Positions 1 to 9,386 of a stretch of DNA of 64,000 nucleotides are shown one piece after another (within the stretch, counting starts at the first letter, position 1; each line of letters opens with the position of its first letter). Both the position numbers and the translations under genes were made by a program. This DNA is from Caballeronia jiangsuensis (GTDB taxonomy: Bacteria > Pseudomonadota > Gammaproteobacteria > Burkholderiales > Burkholderiaceae), in NCBI GenBank assembly GCA_000648925.1, contig JFHF01000035.1, positions 1-64,000 of the forward strand, given 5' to 3'. The notes under the pieces are model-generated. The model saw nothing but the letters and a program-made list of their open reading frames with translations, made no database searches and was not told the DNA's origin.

Positions 1-92
1 CACTGCCGCCCCGCACAGGGGCAGTGCTAAAAGACCGACACGATAACGGGATCCGACGAAAGCCCAGCCGATCCAAATCAATCCAACTCCCC

Positions 93-122
93 AAAAAAAA
101 ACGCCACGGCTAACCGGGGCGT
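93..122 (-). terminator. Terminator of the sugar ABC operon
   Basis: Arms 101-109 and 114-122 pair with one mismatch around a CTAA loop. On the minus strand the hairpin is followed by a run of nine T (93-101). It begins about 20 bases after the stop codon of the ATPase gene, as expected for a Rho-independent terminator ending the four-gene operon. Confidence 0.75.
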
Positions 123-142
123 CTCATCAATCGACAACAACC

Positions 143-1261
143 TCAAGCCAGCCGCTCTTCCGTCTGCGGATCGAACAACACAGCCTTCGACACATCGAAC
201 AGCAACGTCATGTTCGACGTCGGCTGCGGATTCGACGCCGGATGCACACGCGAAACGATGCGCTTCCCATTCACCTGCGCGAACACGAGCGTGTCCGGTC
301 CGGTCGGCTCGATCACATCGACGCGCACATCGACCGGTTGCAGGCTCGCATCCGACACATCGTGCGCGCTGCGCGAATCGGTGATGCGCTCGGGGCGCAG
401 ACCGAGGATCACGTCCTGACCGACCTTGCCACGCAGGCGGCCCGCGTCGAACGGCAGATTCAACACCTTTTGCGCGACGCCCGTATCGAGCTGCAAGCCG
501 ACGCCCGAGCCCGATTCGACGAGCTTGCCGGCGATGAAATTCATCGGCGGCGCGCCGATGAAGCCCGCGACGAACAAGTTGGATGGCGAGTCGTAGATTT
601 CCTGCGGCGCGCCGAACTGCTGCACGATGCCGTCCTTCATCACCGCGATGCGGTCGCCGAGCGTCATCGCTTCGATCTGGTCGTGCGTCACGTAGACGAT
701 CGTCGTGCCGAGGCGCTGATGCAGCAGCTTGATCTCGGAGCGCATCTCGATACGCAGCTTCGCATCGAGGTTCGAAAGCGGCTCGTCGAACAGGAACATC
801 ACGGGGTCGCGCGCGAGCGCTCGGCCCATCGCGACGCGCTGGCGCTGACCGCCAGACAACTGCCCCGGCTTGCGATCGAGCAGATGGCCGATCTGCAGCG
901 TCTCCGAGACGCGATCGACGATCTTCTTCTGCTCGTCCTTCGGCACCTTGCGGATGTTCAGGCCGAACGAGATGTTGTCGCGCACGCTCATCGAAGGGTA
1001 GAGCGCGTAGGACTGGAACACCATCGCGATGTCCCGATCCTTCGGCGAGAGATTGTTGACCGTCTTGCCGTCGATCATGATGTCGCCGCGCGTCACGGTC
1101 TCGAGACCCGCAATCATGTTGAGCAAGGTCGATTTGCCGCAGCCCGAGCCGCCGACGAGGATCAGGAACTGACCGTCCTCGATGTCGATGTTGACGCCCT
1201 TGAGAACCGGCACCCCGTTCGGGTAGGTCTTGTACACGTCACGGATGGAAAGGCTTGCCAT
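143..1261 (-). CDS. Sugar ABC transporter ATP-binding protein (MalK/UgpC/GtsD type)
   Basis: Cytoplasmic ATPase subunit of a carbohydrate importer of the MalK/UgpC family (372 aa, normal length). Walker A is GGSGCGKST at residues 37-45, followed by the Q-loop, an LSGGQRQR signature and a Walker B ending in LFDEP. The last ~130 residues form the regulatory TOBE domain of this subfamily. It is the last gene of an operon read as binding protein, permease, permease, ATPase. Because the operon is divergent from zwf-pgl-glk, glucose (GtsABCD of Pseudomonas) is the likely substrate; that is inference from context. ATPases of this type can be shared between several sugar importers. Confidence 0.93.
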   Translation of the reverse strand: MASLSIRDVYKTYPNGVPVLKGVNIDIEDGQFLILVGGSGCGKSTLLNMIAGLETVTRGDIMIDGKTVNNLSPKDRDIAMVFQSYALYPSMSVRDNISFGLNIRKVPKDEQKKIVDRVSETLQIGHLLDRKPGQLSGGQRQRVAMGRALARDPVMFLFDEPLSNLDAKLRIEMRSEIKLLHQRLGTTIVYVTHDQIEAMTLGDRIAVMKDGIVQQFGAPQEIYDSPSNLFVAGFIGAPPMNFIAGKLVESGSGVGLQLDTGVAQKVLNLPFDAGRLRGKVGQDVILGLRPERITDSRSAHDVSDASLQPVDVRVDVIEPTGPDTLVFAQVNGKRIVSRVHPASNPQPTSNMTLLFDVSKAVLFDPQTEERLA

Positions 1262-1295
1262 GTGAATCCTCTATATCTCTATCGAACGAAGTCGA

Positions 1296-2153
1296 TTAAC
1301 CCTTCACCGCGCCGGCCGTCAGCCCGCGCACGAAATAACGTCCCGCGATCATGTAGACGAGAATCGTCGGCAATGCGGCGATGATCGCGCCCGCCATGTC
1401 GACGTTGTATTCCTTCACGCCCGTCGACGTGTTCACGAGGTTGTTCAGCGCGACCGTGATCGGCATGGAATCCACGCCCGAAAACACGATACCGAACAGG
1501 AAGTCGTTCCAGATCTGCGTGAATTGCCAGATCAGGCACACCATGAAGATCGGCAGCGACACCGGCAGCAGGATCTTCGTGAAGATCGTGAAGAAGCCCG
1601 CGCCGTCGATGCGCGCCGCCTTCACGAGCTCGGCAGGAATGCTCACGTAGAAGTTGCGGAAGAACATCGTCGTGAAGGCGATGCCGTAGATCACGTGAAC
1701 CAGCACGAGGCCGGTCGTCGTGTTCGACAGGCCGAGAAAACCCTGCAGGCGCGCCATCGGAAGAAGAATCGCCTGGAAGGGGATGAAGCAGCCGACGAGC
1801 AGCATCGTGAACAGGCCGTCCGCGCCGCGAAAGCGCCAGTGCGTGAGCACATAGCCATTGAACGCGCCGATGAACGACGAGATCAGCACGGCCGGAATCA
1901 CCATGCGCACGGAGTTCATGAAGAACGGCTCCATGCCGTCGCAACGCACGCCGGTACACGCGCCCGACCACGCCTTGATCCACGGATCGAAGGTGAAGTG
2001 CGTGGGCGGCGTGAGCAGGTTGCCCGTGCGAAGCTGGTCGAGATCCTTGAAGGACGTCGACAGCATCACGTAGATCGGGAACAGGAAGTAGAGCGCGAAA
2101 AGTATGAGCACCGCGTAGATGACGGCGCGGCTCAGGGTCATCTTAGGCTGCAT
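1296..2153 (-). CDS. Sugar ABC transporter permease (MalG/GtsC type)
   Basis: Inner-membrane permease of 285 aa with about six hydrophobic helices. The EAA coupling loop is seen as KAARIDGAGFFTIFTKILLP, which docks on the ATPase. The first residues (MQPKMTLSRAVIYAVLILFA) lead directly into the first membrane helix, as in MalG-type subunits. Its start overlaps the end of the upstream permease gene by 11 bases (2143-2153), which indicates translational coupling, and it is followed after 34 bases by the ATPase gene. It forms the heterodimeric channel with the neighbouring MalF-type protein. The glucose assignment rests on the neighbours. Confidence 0.92.
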   Translation of the reverse strand: MQPKMTLSRAVIYAVLILFALYFLFPIYVMLSTSFKDLDQLRTGNLLTPPTHFTFDPWIKAWSGACTGVRCDGMEPFFMNSVRMVIPAVLISSFIGAFNGYVLTHWRFRGADGLFTMLLVGCFIPFQAILLPMARLQGFLGLSNTTTGLVLVHVIYGIAFTTMFFRNFYVSIPAELVKAARIDGAGFFTIFTKILLPVSLPIFMVCLIWQFTQIWNDFLFGIVFSGVDSMPITVALNNLVNTSTGVKEYNVDMAGAIIAALPTILVYMIAGRYFVRGLTAGAVKG

Positions 2154-3081
2154 TGCGAGTGCTCCTCGATTCGAGATACATGAGCGGCACGAGCACCGCG
2201 ACGACCGTGGCGAGCATCATCATCGACGACGCGGCGCCCACGCCGAGCTGACCACGGTTGAACGAGAACGTGTACATGAAGATCGCCGGCAGCGACGACG
2301 ACGTGCCCGGCCCGCCCGCCGTCAACGCGACGACGAGGTCGAAGGTCTTGATCGTGATGTGGCAGAGAATCAGCAGCACGGAGAAGAACACCGGCCGCAT
2401 GCTCGGAATCACGATCTTGCGGTAGATGGTCGGCAATCCCGCGCCGTCCATCTGCGCTGCCTTGAAGATTTCGCTGTCGACGCCGCGCAGGCCGGCGAGG
2501 AAGAGCGCCATCACGAAGCCTGTCGATTGCCACACGGCCGCGATCACGACGCAAAAAATCGCCTTGTCCGGGTCGCCCAGCCAGTTGAACGAGAAGCTCG
2601 TCCAGCCCCAGTCGTGGAACACTTTCTCCAGACCGAGGCCGGGATTCAGGATCCACTGCCAGGCGGTGCCCGTCACGATGAACGAGAGCGCCATCGGGTA
2701 GAGGAAGATCGCGCGCAATGCGCCTTCGTTGCGGATCTTCTGGTCGAGAAGGATCGCAAGGAACAGGCCGAGGAACACGCAAATCGCAATGAAAGGAATG
2801 CCGAACCAGCCGAGATTGGCGGCGGAAGTCCACCAGACGTCGTTGGCGAAAAGCTGTCGATAGCGGTCCAAGCCCGCGAAATCGTAGCGCGGCATGAGCC
2901 GCGATTCGGAGAGTGACAGATACCCGGTGATGGCGATGAAGCCGTAGACGAAAACGAGCGCGATCACGACGCTGGGAGCGAGCACCAGCTTCGGAATCAG
3001 GCGATCGGCGAGCGCCGCCGTCGGTGAGACGCGACGGGGCGGATTTTGCGGCTTCTTGTCCGCGGTGATGGAGGCAGTCAC
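2143..3081 (-). CDS. Sugar ABC transporter permease (MalF/GtsB type)
   Basis: Inner-membrane permease of 312 aa. A basic cytoplasmic N-terminus (about 30 residues) precedes the first helix. The EAA loop is visible as KAAQMDGAGLPTIYRKIVIP. It partners with the MalG-type subunit encoded next, with an 11-base overlap. The gene lies 184 bases after the binding-protein gene; that gap contains a strong hairpin which may lower expression of the permeases relative to the binding protein. Confidence 0.92.
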   Translation of the reverse strand: MTASITADKKPQNPPRRVSPTAALADRLIPKLVLAPSVVIALVFVYGFIAITGYLSLSESRLMPRYDFAGLDRYRQLFANDVWWTSAANLGWFGIPFIAICVFLGLFLAILLDQKIRNEGALRAIFLYPMALSFIVTGTAWQWILNPGLGLEKVFHDWGWTSFSFNWLGDPDKAIFCVVIAAVWQSTGFVMALFLAGLRGVDSEIFKAAQMDGAGLPTIYRKIVIPSMRPVFFSVLLILCHITIKTFDLVVALTAGGPGTSSSLPAIFMYTFSFNRGQLGVGAASSMMMLATVVAVLVPLMYLESRSTRNAA

Positions 3082-3218
3082 GACTCGACTCCTGGAAGAT
3101 GCGCCGGCGCTTGGGTGCGTTGAGGTGCGTTTAGGTGCACTGAAAGGCGCTTCTGTGGCGAATGCCTGCTGGCGCTGAAAGATGCGACGTTACAGATGCA
3201 GTCCTGCTGCGTCTTGCG

Positions 3219-3254
3219 CCGCCCGGCGCATGCATGGGCACACGCGCCGGGCGG
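3219..3254 (-). other. Intercistronic hairpin after the binding-protein gene
   Basis: Perfect 11-base arms, CCGCCCGGCGC at 3219-3229 and GCGCCGGGCGG at 3244-3254, start 11 bases after the binding-protein stop. No T run follows, so this is more likely an mRNA-stabilising or attenuating hairpin than a full terminator. This position is typical of malE-malF-type operons, where the binding protein is needed in excess. Confidence 0.6.
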
Positions 3255-3265
3255 AAACTGCTGCC

Positions 3266-4519
3266 TTACTTCGTCTTGGCGGCGTTCGCGAGCGCGGCAA
3301 CCGCGCTCTTCGAATCCTGCGACGAATTCATGAACTTCGTCACGACGTCGGTCATGGCGCCGGCGACTGCATCGCCCTGAGCCATGCCGTGCGCGAGCGA
3401 CGGAACATAGCCGCCCGATTTGATCGCCGTCTGTTCATCAGAGTAGGACTTCTTCGCGCAGTCGTCGAACTTGTCCATCGGCACGCCGAGACGGACCGGG
3501 ATCGATCCCTTGTTCAGGCTGAACTGCTCCTGGAACTCCGGCGTCATGATGGTCTTCGCGAGCGCGAGCTGGCCCGGCGTCGCGGCCTTCTGGCCCTTCT
3601 GCTGGAAGAACACGAACGAGTCGACGTTGAACGTGTAGGCCTTGTCCGTGCCCGGCACCGGCGCGCAGATGTAGTCCGTGCCCGCCTTCTTGTTCGCGCC
3701 GGCGAATTCGCCCTTCGCCCAGTCGCCCATGAACTGCATGCCGGCCTTGCCGTTGATGACCATGGCCGTCGCGAGGTTCCAGTCACGGCCCGTGCGGCCG
3801 CTGTCGAAGTAGCCCTGAATCTTGCGAACCGTGTCGAACACCTGAACCATCTTGTCCGAGGTCAGCGTCTTCTGGTCGAGATCGACGATCGCCTTCTTGT
3901 AGAAGTCGGCGCCCTGCGACAGCACGACGTCTTCCCACAGCGTCAGGTCCTGCCACGGCTGACCGCCCATCGCGATCGGCATGATGCCCGCGGCCTTCAT
4001 CTTGTCCGCGACCTGGAAGAACTCGTTCCAGTTGGTCGGCACCTTGCCGCCGGCCTTGTCCAGCGCGGCCTTGTTGATGTACAGCCAGTTCACGCGGTGC
4101 ACGGAGAAGGGCGCCGCGACGTAATGGCCGTCCGCGTGGATGATCTTGTCGATCTCAGGCGGCAGGTTCTTCTTCCAGTCGCCCGCGACGGAATCGATCG
4201 GCACGAGCACGCCCTGCTCGGCCCATTCCTGGATCAGCGGACCCTTGATCTGCGCCGCCGACGGCGCGTTGCCCGAGATCACCTGCGTCTTCAGTGCGGT
4301 CATCGCGGCCGCGCCCGCGCCGCCCGCGACAGCGAAGTCCTTCCAGGTGTAACCCTGCTTCGTCATGTCGTCCTTCAGCACGCCGACAGCCTTGGATTCG
4401 CCGCCGGACGTCCACCAGTGCAGCACGGAAACAGCCTCGGCAGCCTGCACCGCCGACGCCGTCGCGCCGCACAGAAGACCTGCGGCGCACAGCGCGCCCA
4501 TGAGCTTACGGACTTTCAT
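3266..4519 (-). CDS. Periplasmic sugar-binding protein of ABC transporter (GtsA type)
   Basis: Secreted solute-binding protein (417 aa) with an n-h-c signal peptide of about 26 residues ending SAVQA before AEAVSVLHWW. The SVLHWWTSGGE motif after cleavage is characteristic of family-1 sugar-binding proteins related to the glucose/mannose-binding proteins of Pseudomonas and Thermus. A strong Shine-Dalgarno (GGAGGAG) sits before the ATG. It is the first gene of the importer operon and captures the sugar in the periplasm. Substrate inferred: glucose, from similarity type and from the divergent zwf-pgl-glk operon. Confidence 0.92.
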   Translation of the reverse strand: MKVRKLMGALCAAGLLCGATASAVQAAEAVSVLHWWTSGGESKAVGVLKDDMTKQGYTWKDFAVAGGAGAAAMTALKTQVISGNAPSAAQIKGPLIQEWAEQGVLVPIDSVAGDWKKNLPPEIDKIIHADGHYVAAPFSVHRVNWLYINKAALDKAGGKVPTNWNEFFQVADKMKAAGIMPIAMGGQPWQDLTLWEDVVLSQGADFYKKAIVDLDQKTLTSDKMVQVFDTVRKIQGYFDSGRTGRDWNLATAMVINGKAGMQFMGDWAKGEFAGANKKAGTDYICAPVPGTDKAYTFNVDSFVFFQQKGQKAATPGQLALAKTIMTPEFQEQFSLNKGSIPVRLGVPMDKFDDCAKKSYSDEQTAIKSGGYVPSLAHGMAQGDAVAGAMTDVVTKFMNSSQDSKSAVAALANAAKTK

Positions 4520-4968
4520 TGTTTATCTCCTCCAGACACCAGAACAAGAAACGATTGGCTCCCGATGCCGCCAGAAGCATGGGTAAGAAGCGTTGTCAAA
4601 AAAACGGCAAAACTGGATGGCCGGAAATCGGCGATGTCGGCGGGGAAGCGGCAGCGCGGGTCACCACGAACGCAGCGTGCCGGGCCGGCAGACCGATTTA
4701 CGGCCGCACGGCTCTCAAGAGATGAGTGGGTTCAATCGCAACGGCTGTCTCCTCTTTTGATTTTTGCCGGGCCGTTCAAACTTGCCCCGAAGGACCTGCT
4801 CGACGGCGAGGCGCGAGGCCGGGCGCACAAGAGCCGCAAGGGACGCTTTTCTGCGAAAAGCGGCGAACCGCAGGCTCCGTTAACATGCGCACAGAACGTC
4901 TGGCCGGAAAAAGCTGTCACCAGATTTGACTGATTGACATGTCTTATTTTCCGTCGATGACATTTCCT
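4520..4968. other. Intergenic region between sugar importer and zwf operons
   Basis: About 450 bases without a convincing gene. It must carry the promoter of the importer operon (minus strand), but I see no clear -35/-10 pair and no second copy of the HexR-like palindrome in it. The right end becomes AT-rich and leads into the zwf promoter. Confidence 0.5.
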
Positions 4969-4969
4969 C

Positions 4970-4997
4970 TTGATTTGGATTGTAGTTAAACTACAAT
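4970..4997 (+). promoter_or_regulatory. zwf promoter with overlapping HexR-type operator
   Basis: TTGATT (4970-4975) and TACAAT (4992-4997) with a 16-base spacer make a good sigma-70 promoter. Positions 4979-4997 are a perfect 19-base palindrome (nine-base arms, TTGTAGTTAAACTACAA at the core) covering the spacer and the -10 box. HexR operators described in Pseudomonas and Shewanella have the form TTGT-N7/8-ACAA or TGTAATNNNATTACA, which this matches well. The HexR-like repressor is encoded by the third gene of the same operon, so autorepression relieved by the Entner-Doudoroff intermediate KDPG is likely (family knowledge plus inference). Confidence 0.8.
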
Positions 4998-5103
4998 TCA
5001 GTGTCAAAAAAAATTTTATCGGACTACGGCGACATTCGTGGTCTCATTGGGCGGCACGCCCCGATTCGACTCACATCCAGTTCTGGAACCCTCGTTCAGA
5101 CTC

Positions 5104-6564
5104 ATGCAAAGCGACTCGAACTTCATCTTCGTACTCTTCGGCGGCACCGGCGATCTCTCCATGCGCAAGATTCTTCCCGCGCTCTTCGAGGCGCATCGCG
5201 CGGGCATGCTCAATCCGGCGGGCAGGATCGTTTCGGTCGCGCGCGAAGCCATGGAGCAAGCCGAATATCGCGCGTGGGTCGAGAGTCACGTGAAGCCGCA
5301 CGTATCGAAGGACGGTCTCGACGACGCCGTATGGCGCAGCTTCGTCGATCGCTTCGAGTACGTCGGGCTCGACCTCGGACGTGCGGAAGATTTCGTCTTG
5401 CTGCGCGACGTGCTCGCAAAGTTCGATGGCACGCGCGTCTTCTATCTCGCGACCGGCCCGAAGCTCTTCGTGCCGATCTGCCGCGCGCTCGCCGCTGTCG
5501 GCTTGAACCAGAATTCGCGCATCGTGCTCGAAAAGCCGCTCGGCTACGATCTGAAATCGTCGAACGCGATCAACGACGCTGTCGGCGAGATCTTTCAGGA
5601 AGAGCAGATCTACCGGATCGATCACTATCTCGGCAAGGAGCCGGTGCAGAACCTGCTCGCGCTGCGCTTCGGCAACGCGCTGTTCGAGCCGCTGTGGCGC
5701 CGCGAATGGGTCGAGAGCATCCAGATCACGATCGCGGAAGAACTGGGCGTGGAAGCGCGCGGCGACTTCTACGACAATACGGGCGCGCTGCGCGACATGG
5801 TGCAGAACCATTTGCTGCAACTGCTCTCCATCGTGACGATGGAGCCGCCGCACTCGATGGATTCCGACTCCGTGCGCGACGAGAAACTGCGCGTGCTGCG
5901 GGCGCTCAAGCCCATCGACGAGCGCGACATCAGCCGCGTCGCGGTGCGCGGGCAATATCATGCGGGTGTCGTCCGGGGCACGGCGGTGCCGGCGTACGCA
6001 ACGGAACCGGGCGTGCGTCCCGACAGCACGACGGAAACCTTCGTCGCGCTGAAGGTGGAGATCGAGAACTGGCGCTGGGCGGGCGTGCCGTTCTTCCTGC
6101 GCACGGGCAAGCGGCTTGCGGACCGTGTCGCGGAGATCGTCGTGAACTTCCGCGCGGTGCCGCATTCGGCGCTCGGCGCGAACGCATTGCGCGCGGGCTC
6201 GAACCGTCTCGTGATCCGGTTGCAGCCCAATGAGTCCATCCGTCTGTATTGCCTCGCGAAGCAGCCCGGCGAAGGCATGAATCTCGCGAGCGTGCATCTG
6301 GATCTCGCGTTCGATCAGTTCTTCAAGGAAGGACAGATGGAGGCGTATCAGCGCCTGCTGCTGGACGTGATTCACGGCCGCCTCGCGCTTTTCGTGCGGC
6401 GCGACGAGCAGGAAGCGGCGTGGCGCTGGGTCGAGCCGATCCTGAACGCGTGGGCTTCGGGCACCAACAAGCCGAAGCCTTACGCGGCGGGCACGTGGGG
6501 GCCGGCGGCGTCGAGCGCGATGCTCGCTCAGGCGGGCACGTGCTGGCTCGAAGAAGAAAACTGA
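5104..6564 (+). CDS. zwf: Glucose-6-phosphate 1-dehydrogenase
   Basis: Oxidises glucose 6-phosphate to 6-phosphogluconolactone with NAD(P)+, the entry to the pentose phosphate and Entner-Doudoroff routes. The N-terminal Rossmann fold shows GGTGDL (13-18). The active-site signature RIDHYLGKEPVQN is at residues 171-183 and EKPLG at 143-147. The chosen ATG at 5104 gives 486 aa, the usual length, and places the conserved start FIFVLFGGTGDL correctly. An in-frame GTG at 5038 would add 22 residues that look unlike the family. Neither start has a strong Shine-Dalgarno. First gene of zwf-pgl-glk/hexR. Confidence 0.95.
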   Translation: MQSDSNFIFVLFGGTGDLSMRKILPALFEAHRAGMLNPAGRIVSVAREAMEQAEYRAWVESHVKPHVSKDGLDDAVWRSFVDRFEYVGLDLGRAEDFVLLRDVLAKFDGTRVFYLATGPKLFVPICRALAAVGLNQNSRIVLEKPLGYDLKSSNAINDAVGEIFQEEQIYRIDHYLGKEPVQNLLALRFGNALFEPLWRREWVESIQITIAEELGVEARGDFYDNTGALRDMVQNHLLQLLSIVTMEPPHSMDSDSVRDEKLRVLRALKPIDERDISRVAVRGQYHAGVVRGTAVPAYATEPGVRPDSTTETFVALKVEIENWRWAGVPFFLRTGKRLADRVAEIVVNFRAVPHSALGANALRAGSNRLVIRLQPNESIRLYCLAKQPGEGMNLASVHLDLAFDQFFKEGQMEAYQRLLLDVIHGRLALFVRRDEQEAAWRWVEPILNAWASGTNKPKPYAAGTWGPAASSAMLAQAGTCWLEEEN

Positions 6565-6694
6565 TGGCGTGACGCCGACGCGGCCCCGAAGAGGTGCGCG
6601 GCGAACATGGGGAATACAAGAGACCGCTTCGCCCGTCTTTGCGACGGCGCGGGCAGCAAAGCGGATCGATAAACCAGAACAAGCAGGAGGAGCA

Positions 6695-7405
6695 ATGATC
6701 GAGCTTCGCACTTTCGACGATCCGCGCGCCCACTCGGACGCGCTGGCGAAAGCCGTGAGCGACGCGCTCAAGGCGTCCCTCGCGGCGCGAGGCGCGGCAT
6801 CGGCCGGCGCCACGGGGCAAACCGCTCATGCCACGCTCGCGGTATCGGGCGGCACGAGCCCGAAGCCGTTCTTGCAGACGCTCTCGCGCGAGCCGCTCGA
6901 CTGGGCGCACATCGACGTGACGCTCGTCGATGACCGCTGGGTGCCCGAGACCGATTCCGCGAGCAACGCACAGCTCGTGCGCGACACGCTCCTGCAGAAC
7001 GCGGGCGCATCGGCGTACTTCCTGCCGCTCGTCGATACCGGCAAGCCGCTCGAAACGCACATCGCCGAACTGAACGCCGATCCGCGCCGCCGTCTTCCGG
7101 ATGTCGCCGTGCTCGGCATGGGCGAGGACGGCCATACCGCCTCGATCTTCGCCGACGCGCCCGAATGGGATGCCGCGATCTCGACGCCCGAGCGCTTTAT
7201 CGCCGTGCATCCGGGCGCGGCGCCGCACGCGCGCGTGAGCCTGTCGATGTCGGCGCTGAAGCAGATCGGACAGGTGTATCTCTTCATCGCCGGCCAGAAG
7301 AAACTCGACGTACTGAACGCGGCGCTCGCCGCCCCGCAAAAGAACGCCATCTCGACGCTGGCCCACGCTGAAGGAGTGAAGCTCGATGTCTACTGGTGTG
7401 CATAA
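6695..7405 (+). CDS. pgl: 6-phosphogluconolactonase
   Basis: Hydrolyses 6-phosphogluconolactone to 6-phosphogluconate, the step after Zwf (236 aa, NagB/RpiA-type fold). Family motifs visible are [11 protein letters not shown] near residue 50, DDRWVP in the middle and [10 protein letters not shown]. The start at 6695 is supported by a perfect AGGAGG at 6685-6690; an upstream in-frame start would add 42 arginine-rich residues foreign to the family. The 3' end overlaps the next gene by 20 bases, so the two are translationally coupled. Confidence 0.95.
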   Translation: MIELRTFDDPRAHSDALAKAVSDALKASLAARGAASAGATGQTAHATLAVSGGTSPKPFLQTLSREPLDWAHIDVTLVDDRWVPETDSASNAQLVRDTLLQNAGASAYFLPLVDTGKPLETHIAELNADPRRRLPDVAVLGMGEDGHTASIFADAPEWDAAISTPERFIAVHPGAAPHARVSLSMSALKQIGQVYLFIAGQKKLDVLNAALAAPQKNAISTLAHAEGVKLDVYWCA

Positions 7406-9296
7406 GGCAGCGGCTCAGCACGCCGACGGACCGCGGCTTCTCGCCGACATCGGCGGCACGAACGCGCGCTTCGCGCTGGAGACCGCGCCTGGCGAAATCG
7501 GGCAGATCCGCGTGTATCCGGGGGCCGATTACCCCGGCATCGCGGAGGTGATGCAGCAGTATCTGAAGGACACGAAGGTCGGACGCGTCAATCATGCGGC
7601 GATCGCGATCGCCAATCCGGTCGACGGCGATCACGTGAAGATGACCAATCACGACTGGAGCTTCTCGATCGAGGCGACGCGCCGCGCGCTCGGCTTCGAC
7701 ACATTGCTCGTCGTGAACGACTTCACCGCGCTCGCGATGGCGCTGCCCGGCCTGACCGACACGCAGCGCGAGCAGGTGGGCGGCGGCTCGCGCCGACAGA
7801 ACAGCGTGATCGGCCTGCTCGGACCGGGCACGGGACTGGGCGTGTCGGGTCTGATTCCGGCGGACGACCGCTGGATCGCGCTCGGCAGCGAAGGCGGCCA
7901 CGCCACGTTCTCGCCCTTCGACGAGCGCGAAGACCTCGTGACCCGTTATGCGCGCCGCAAGTTTCCGCACGTGTCGTTCGAGCGCGTGTGCGCGGGGCAG
8001 GGGCTGGAGCTGATCTATCGGGCGCTCGCCGAGCGCGACAACGTGACGGTCGCCGACGACTTCAACGCCGCCGACGTCACGAATCGCGCGCTGCAAGGCG
8101 AAGCGCTCGCGCTCGAAGTCGTGAATTGCTTCTGCGCGATCCTCGGCACGTTCGCGGGCAACATCGCGGTGACGCTGGGCGCGCTGGGCGGCATCTATAT
8201 CGGCGGTGGCATCGTGCTCAAGCTGGGCGAGCTGTTCCACAAGTCGCCGTTTCGCGAGCGTTTCGAGGCGAAAGGGCGCTTTCAGCAGTATTTGTCGGGC
8301 ATTCCCACGTACATCATCACGGCGGAATATCCGGCGTTTCTCGGCGTGTCCGCGATTCTCTCCGAGCAGTTGTCGAATCGCGCGAACAGCGGTTCGTCGG
8401 CGGTGTTCGAGCGGATTCGCCAGATGCGCGATGCGCTGACGCCCGCCGAGCGGCGCGTCGCCGATCTCGCGCTCAATCATCCGCGCTCGATCATCAACGA
8501 TCCGATCATCGACATCGCGCGCAAGGCCGACGTGAGCCAGCCGACCGTGATCCGCTTTTGCCGCTCGCTCGGCTGCCAGGGTCTGTCCGACTTCAAGCTG
8601 AAGCTCGCGACCGGCCTGACCGGCACGATTCCGGTGAGCCACAGCCAGGTGCATCTCGGCGACACGGCCACCGATTTCGGCGCGAAGGTGCTGGACAACA
8701 CCGTCTCCGCGATCCTTCAGTTGCGCGAGCATCTGAACTTCGAGAACGTCGAGCGGGCGATCGATATCCTCAACGGCGCGCGGCGCATCGAGTTCTACGG
8801 GCTCGGGAATTCGAACATCGTTGCGCAGGACGCGCACTACAAGTTCTTCCGCTTCGGCATTCCGACCATTGCCTACGGCGATCTGTATATGCAGGCGGCG
8901 TCGGCGGCGCTGCTCGGCAAGGGCGACGTGATCGTGGCCGTGTCGAAGTCGGGCAGGGCGCCGGAGCTTTTGCGCGTGCTCGAAGTGGCGATGCAGCAGG
9001 GCGCGACGGTCATCGCGATCACGTCGAGCAACACGCCGCTCGCCAAGCGCGCGACGGTGGCGCTGGAGACGGATCACATCGAAATCCGCGAGTCGCAGCT
9101 TTCGATGATCTCGCGCATCCTGCATCTCGTGATCATCGACATTCTCGCGGTTGGCGTGGCGATTCGCCGGGCCGCGCCGAAGCCGGGCGCGAAGATCAGC
9201 GAGACGGTCGCGAAGGCGCGTCAGTCGGGTGACGATGACGCCGCCGCCGTGCTCGACTGGCTGAGCCACGGCGCGTCGGGGATGGCGCGGGACTAG
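7386..9296 (+). CDS. glk: Glucokinase fused to RpiR-family transcriptional regulator (HexR type)
   Basis: A 636-aa fusion. Residues 1 to about 335 are a glucokinase: phosphate-binding [14 protein letters not shown] near the N-terminus, catalytic [20 protein letters not shown] and the EGGHATF loop. From about residue 345 an RpiR-type helix-turn-helix follows ([19 protein letters not shown], then [20 protein letters not shown]), then a SIS sugar-phosphate domain with [12 protein letters not shown] and [12 protein letters not shown]. This architecture is known in Burkholderia as a bifunctional glucokinase/RpiR regulator. The regulator half probably binds the palindrome over the zwf promoter. It overlaps pgl by 20 bases and ends at a strong terminator. 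No edd or eda gene is in the window. Confidence 0.93.
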   Translation: MSTGVHKAAAQHADGPRLLADIGGTNARFALETAPGEIGQIRVYPGADYPGIAEVMQQYLKDTKVGRVNHAAIAIANPVDGDHVKMTNHDWSFSIEATRRALGFDTLLVVNDFTALAMALPGLTDTQREQVGGGSRRQNSVIGLLGPGTGLGVSGLIPADDRWIALGSEGGHATFSPFDEREDLVTRYARRKFPHVSFERVCAGQGLELIYRALAERDNVTVADDFNAADVTNRALQGEALALEVVNCFCAILGTFAGNIAVTLGALGGIYIGGGIVLKLGELFHKSPFRERFEAKGRFQQYLSGIPTYIITAEYPAFLGVSAILSEQLSNRANSGSSAVFERIRQMRDALTPAERRVADLALNHPRSIINDPIIDIARKADVSQPTVIRFCRSLGCQGLSDFKLKLATGLTGTIPVSHSQVHLGDTATDFGAKVLDNTVSAILQLREHLNFENVERAIDILNGARRIEFYGLGNSNIVAQDAHYKFFRFGIPTIAYGDLYMQAASAALLGKGDVIVAVSKSGRAPELLRVLEVAMQQGATVIAITSSNTPLAKRATVALETDHIEIRESQLSMISRILHLVIIDILAVGVAIRRAAPKPGAKISETVAKARQSGDDDAAAVLDWLSHGASGMARD

Positions 9297-9317
9297 CCAT
9301 TTCATCGCGTCAACGCA

Positions 9318-9349
9318 AAAGGCCGCCGATGTCGACATCGGCGGCCTTT
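9318..9349 (+). terminator. Terminator of zwf-pgl-glk operon
   Basis: Perfect 16-base arms, AAAGGCCGCCGATGTC and its complement, 22 bases after the glk/hexR stop. The 3' arm ends in TTT and is followed by CTGTTT. The symmetry suggests it can stop transcription from both sides. Confidence 0.85.
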
Positions 9350-9386
9350 CTGTTTGCGGCCCGGCGACGATAGCTCGCTCGGAAAC

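Noticed and set aside
1-26. Hairpin CACTGCC...GGCAGTG at the left edge
   Set aside because: The pairing is real but there is no T run, and the gene it would belong to lies outside the window; function cannot be assigned.
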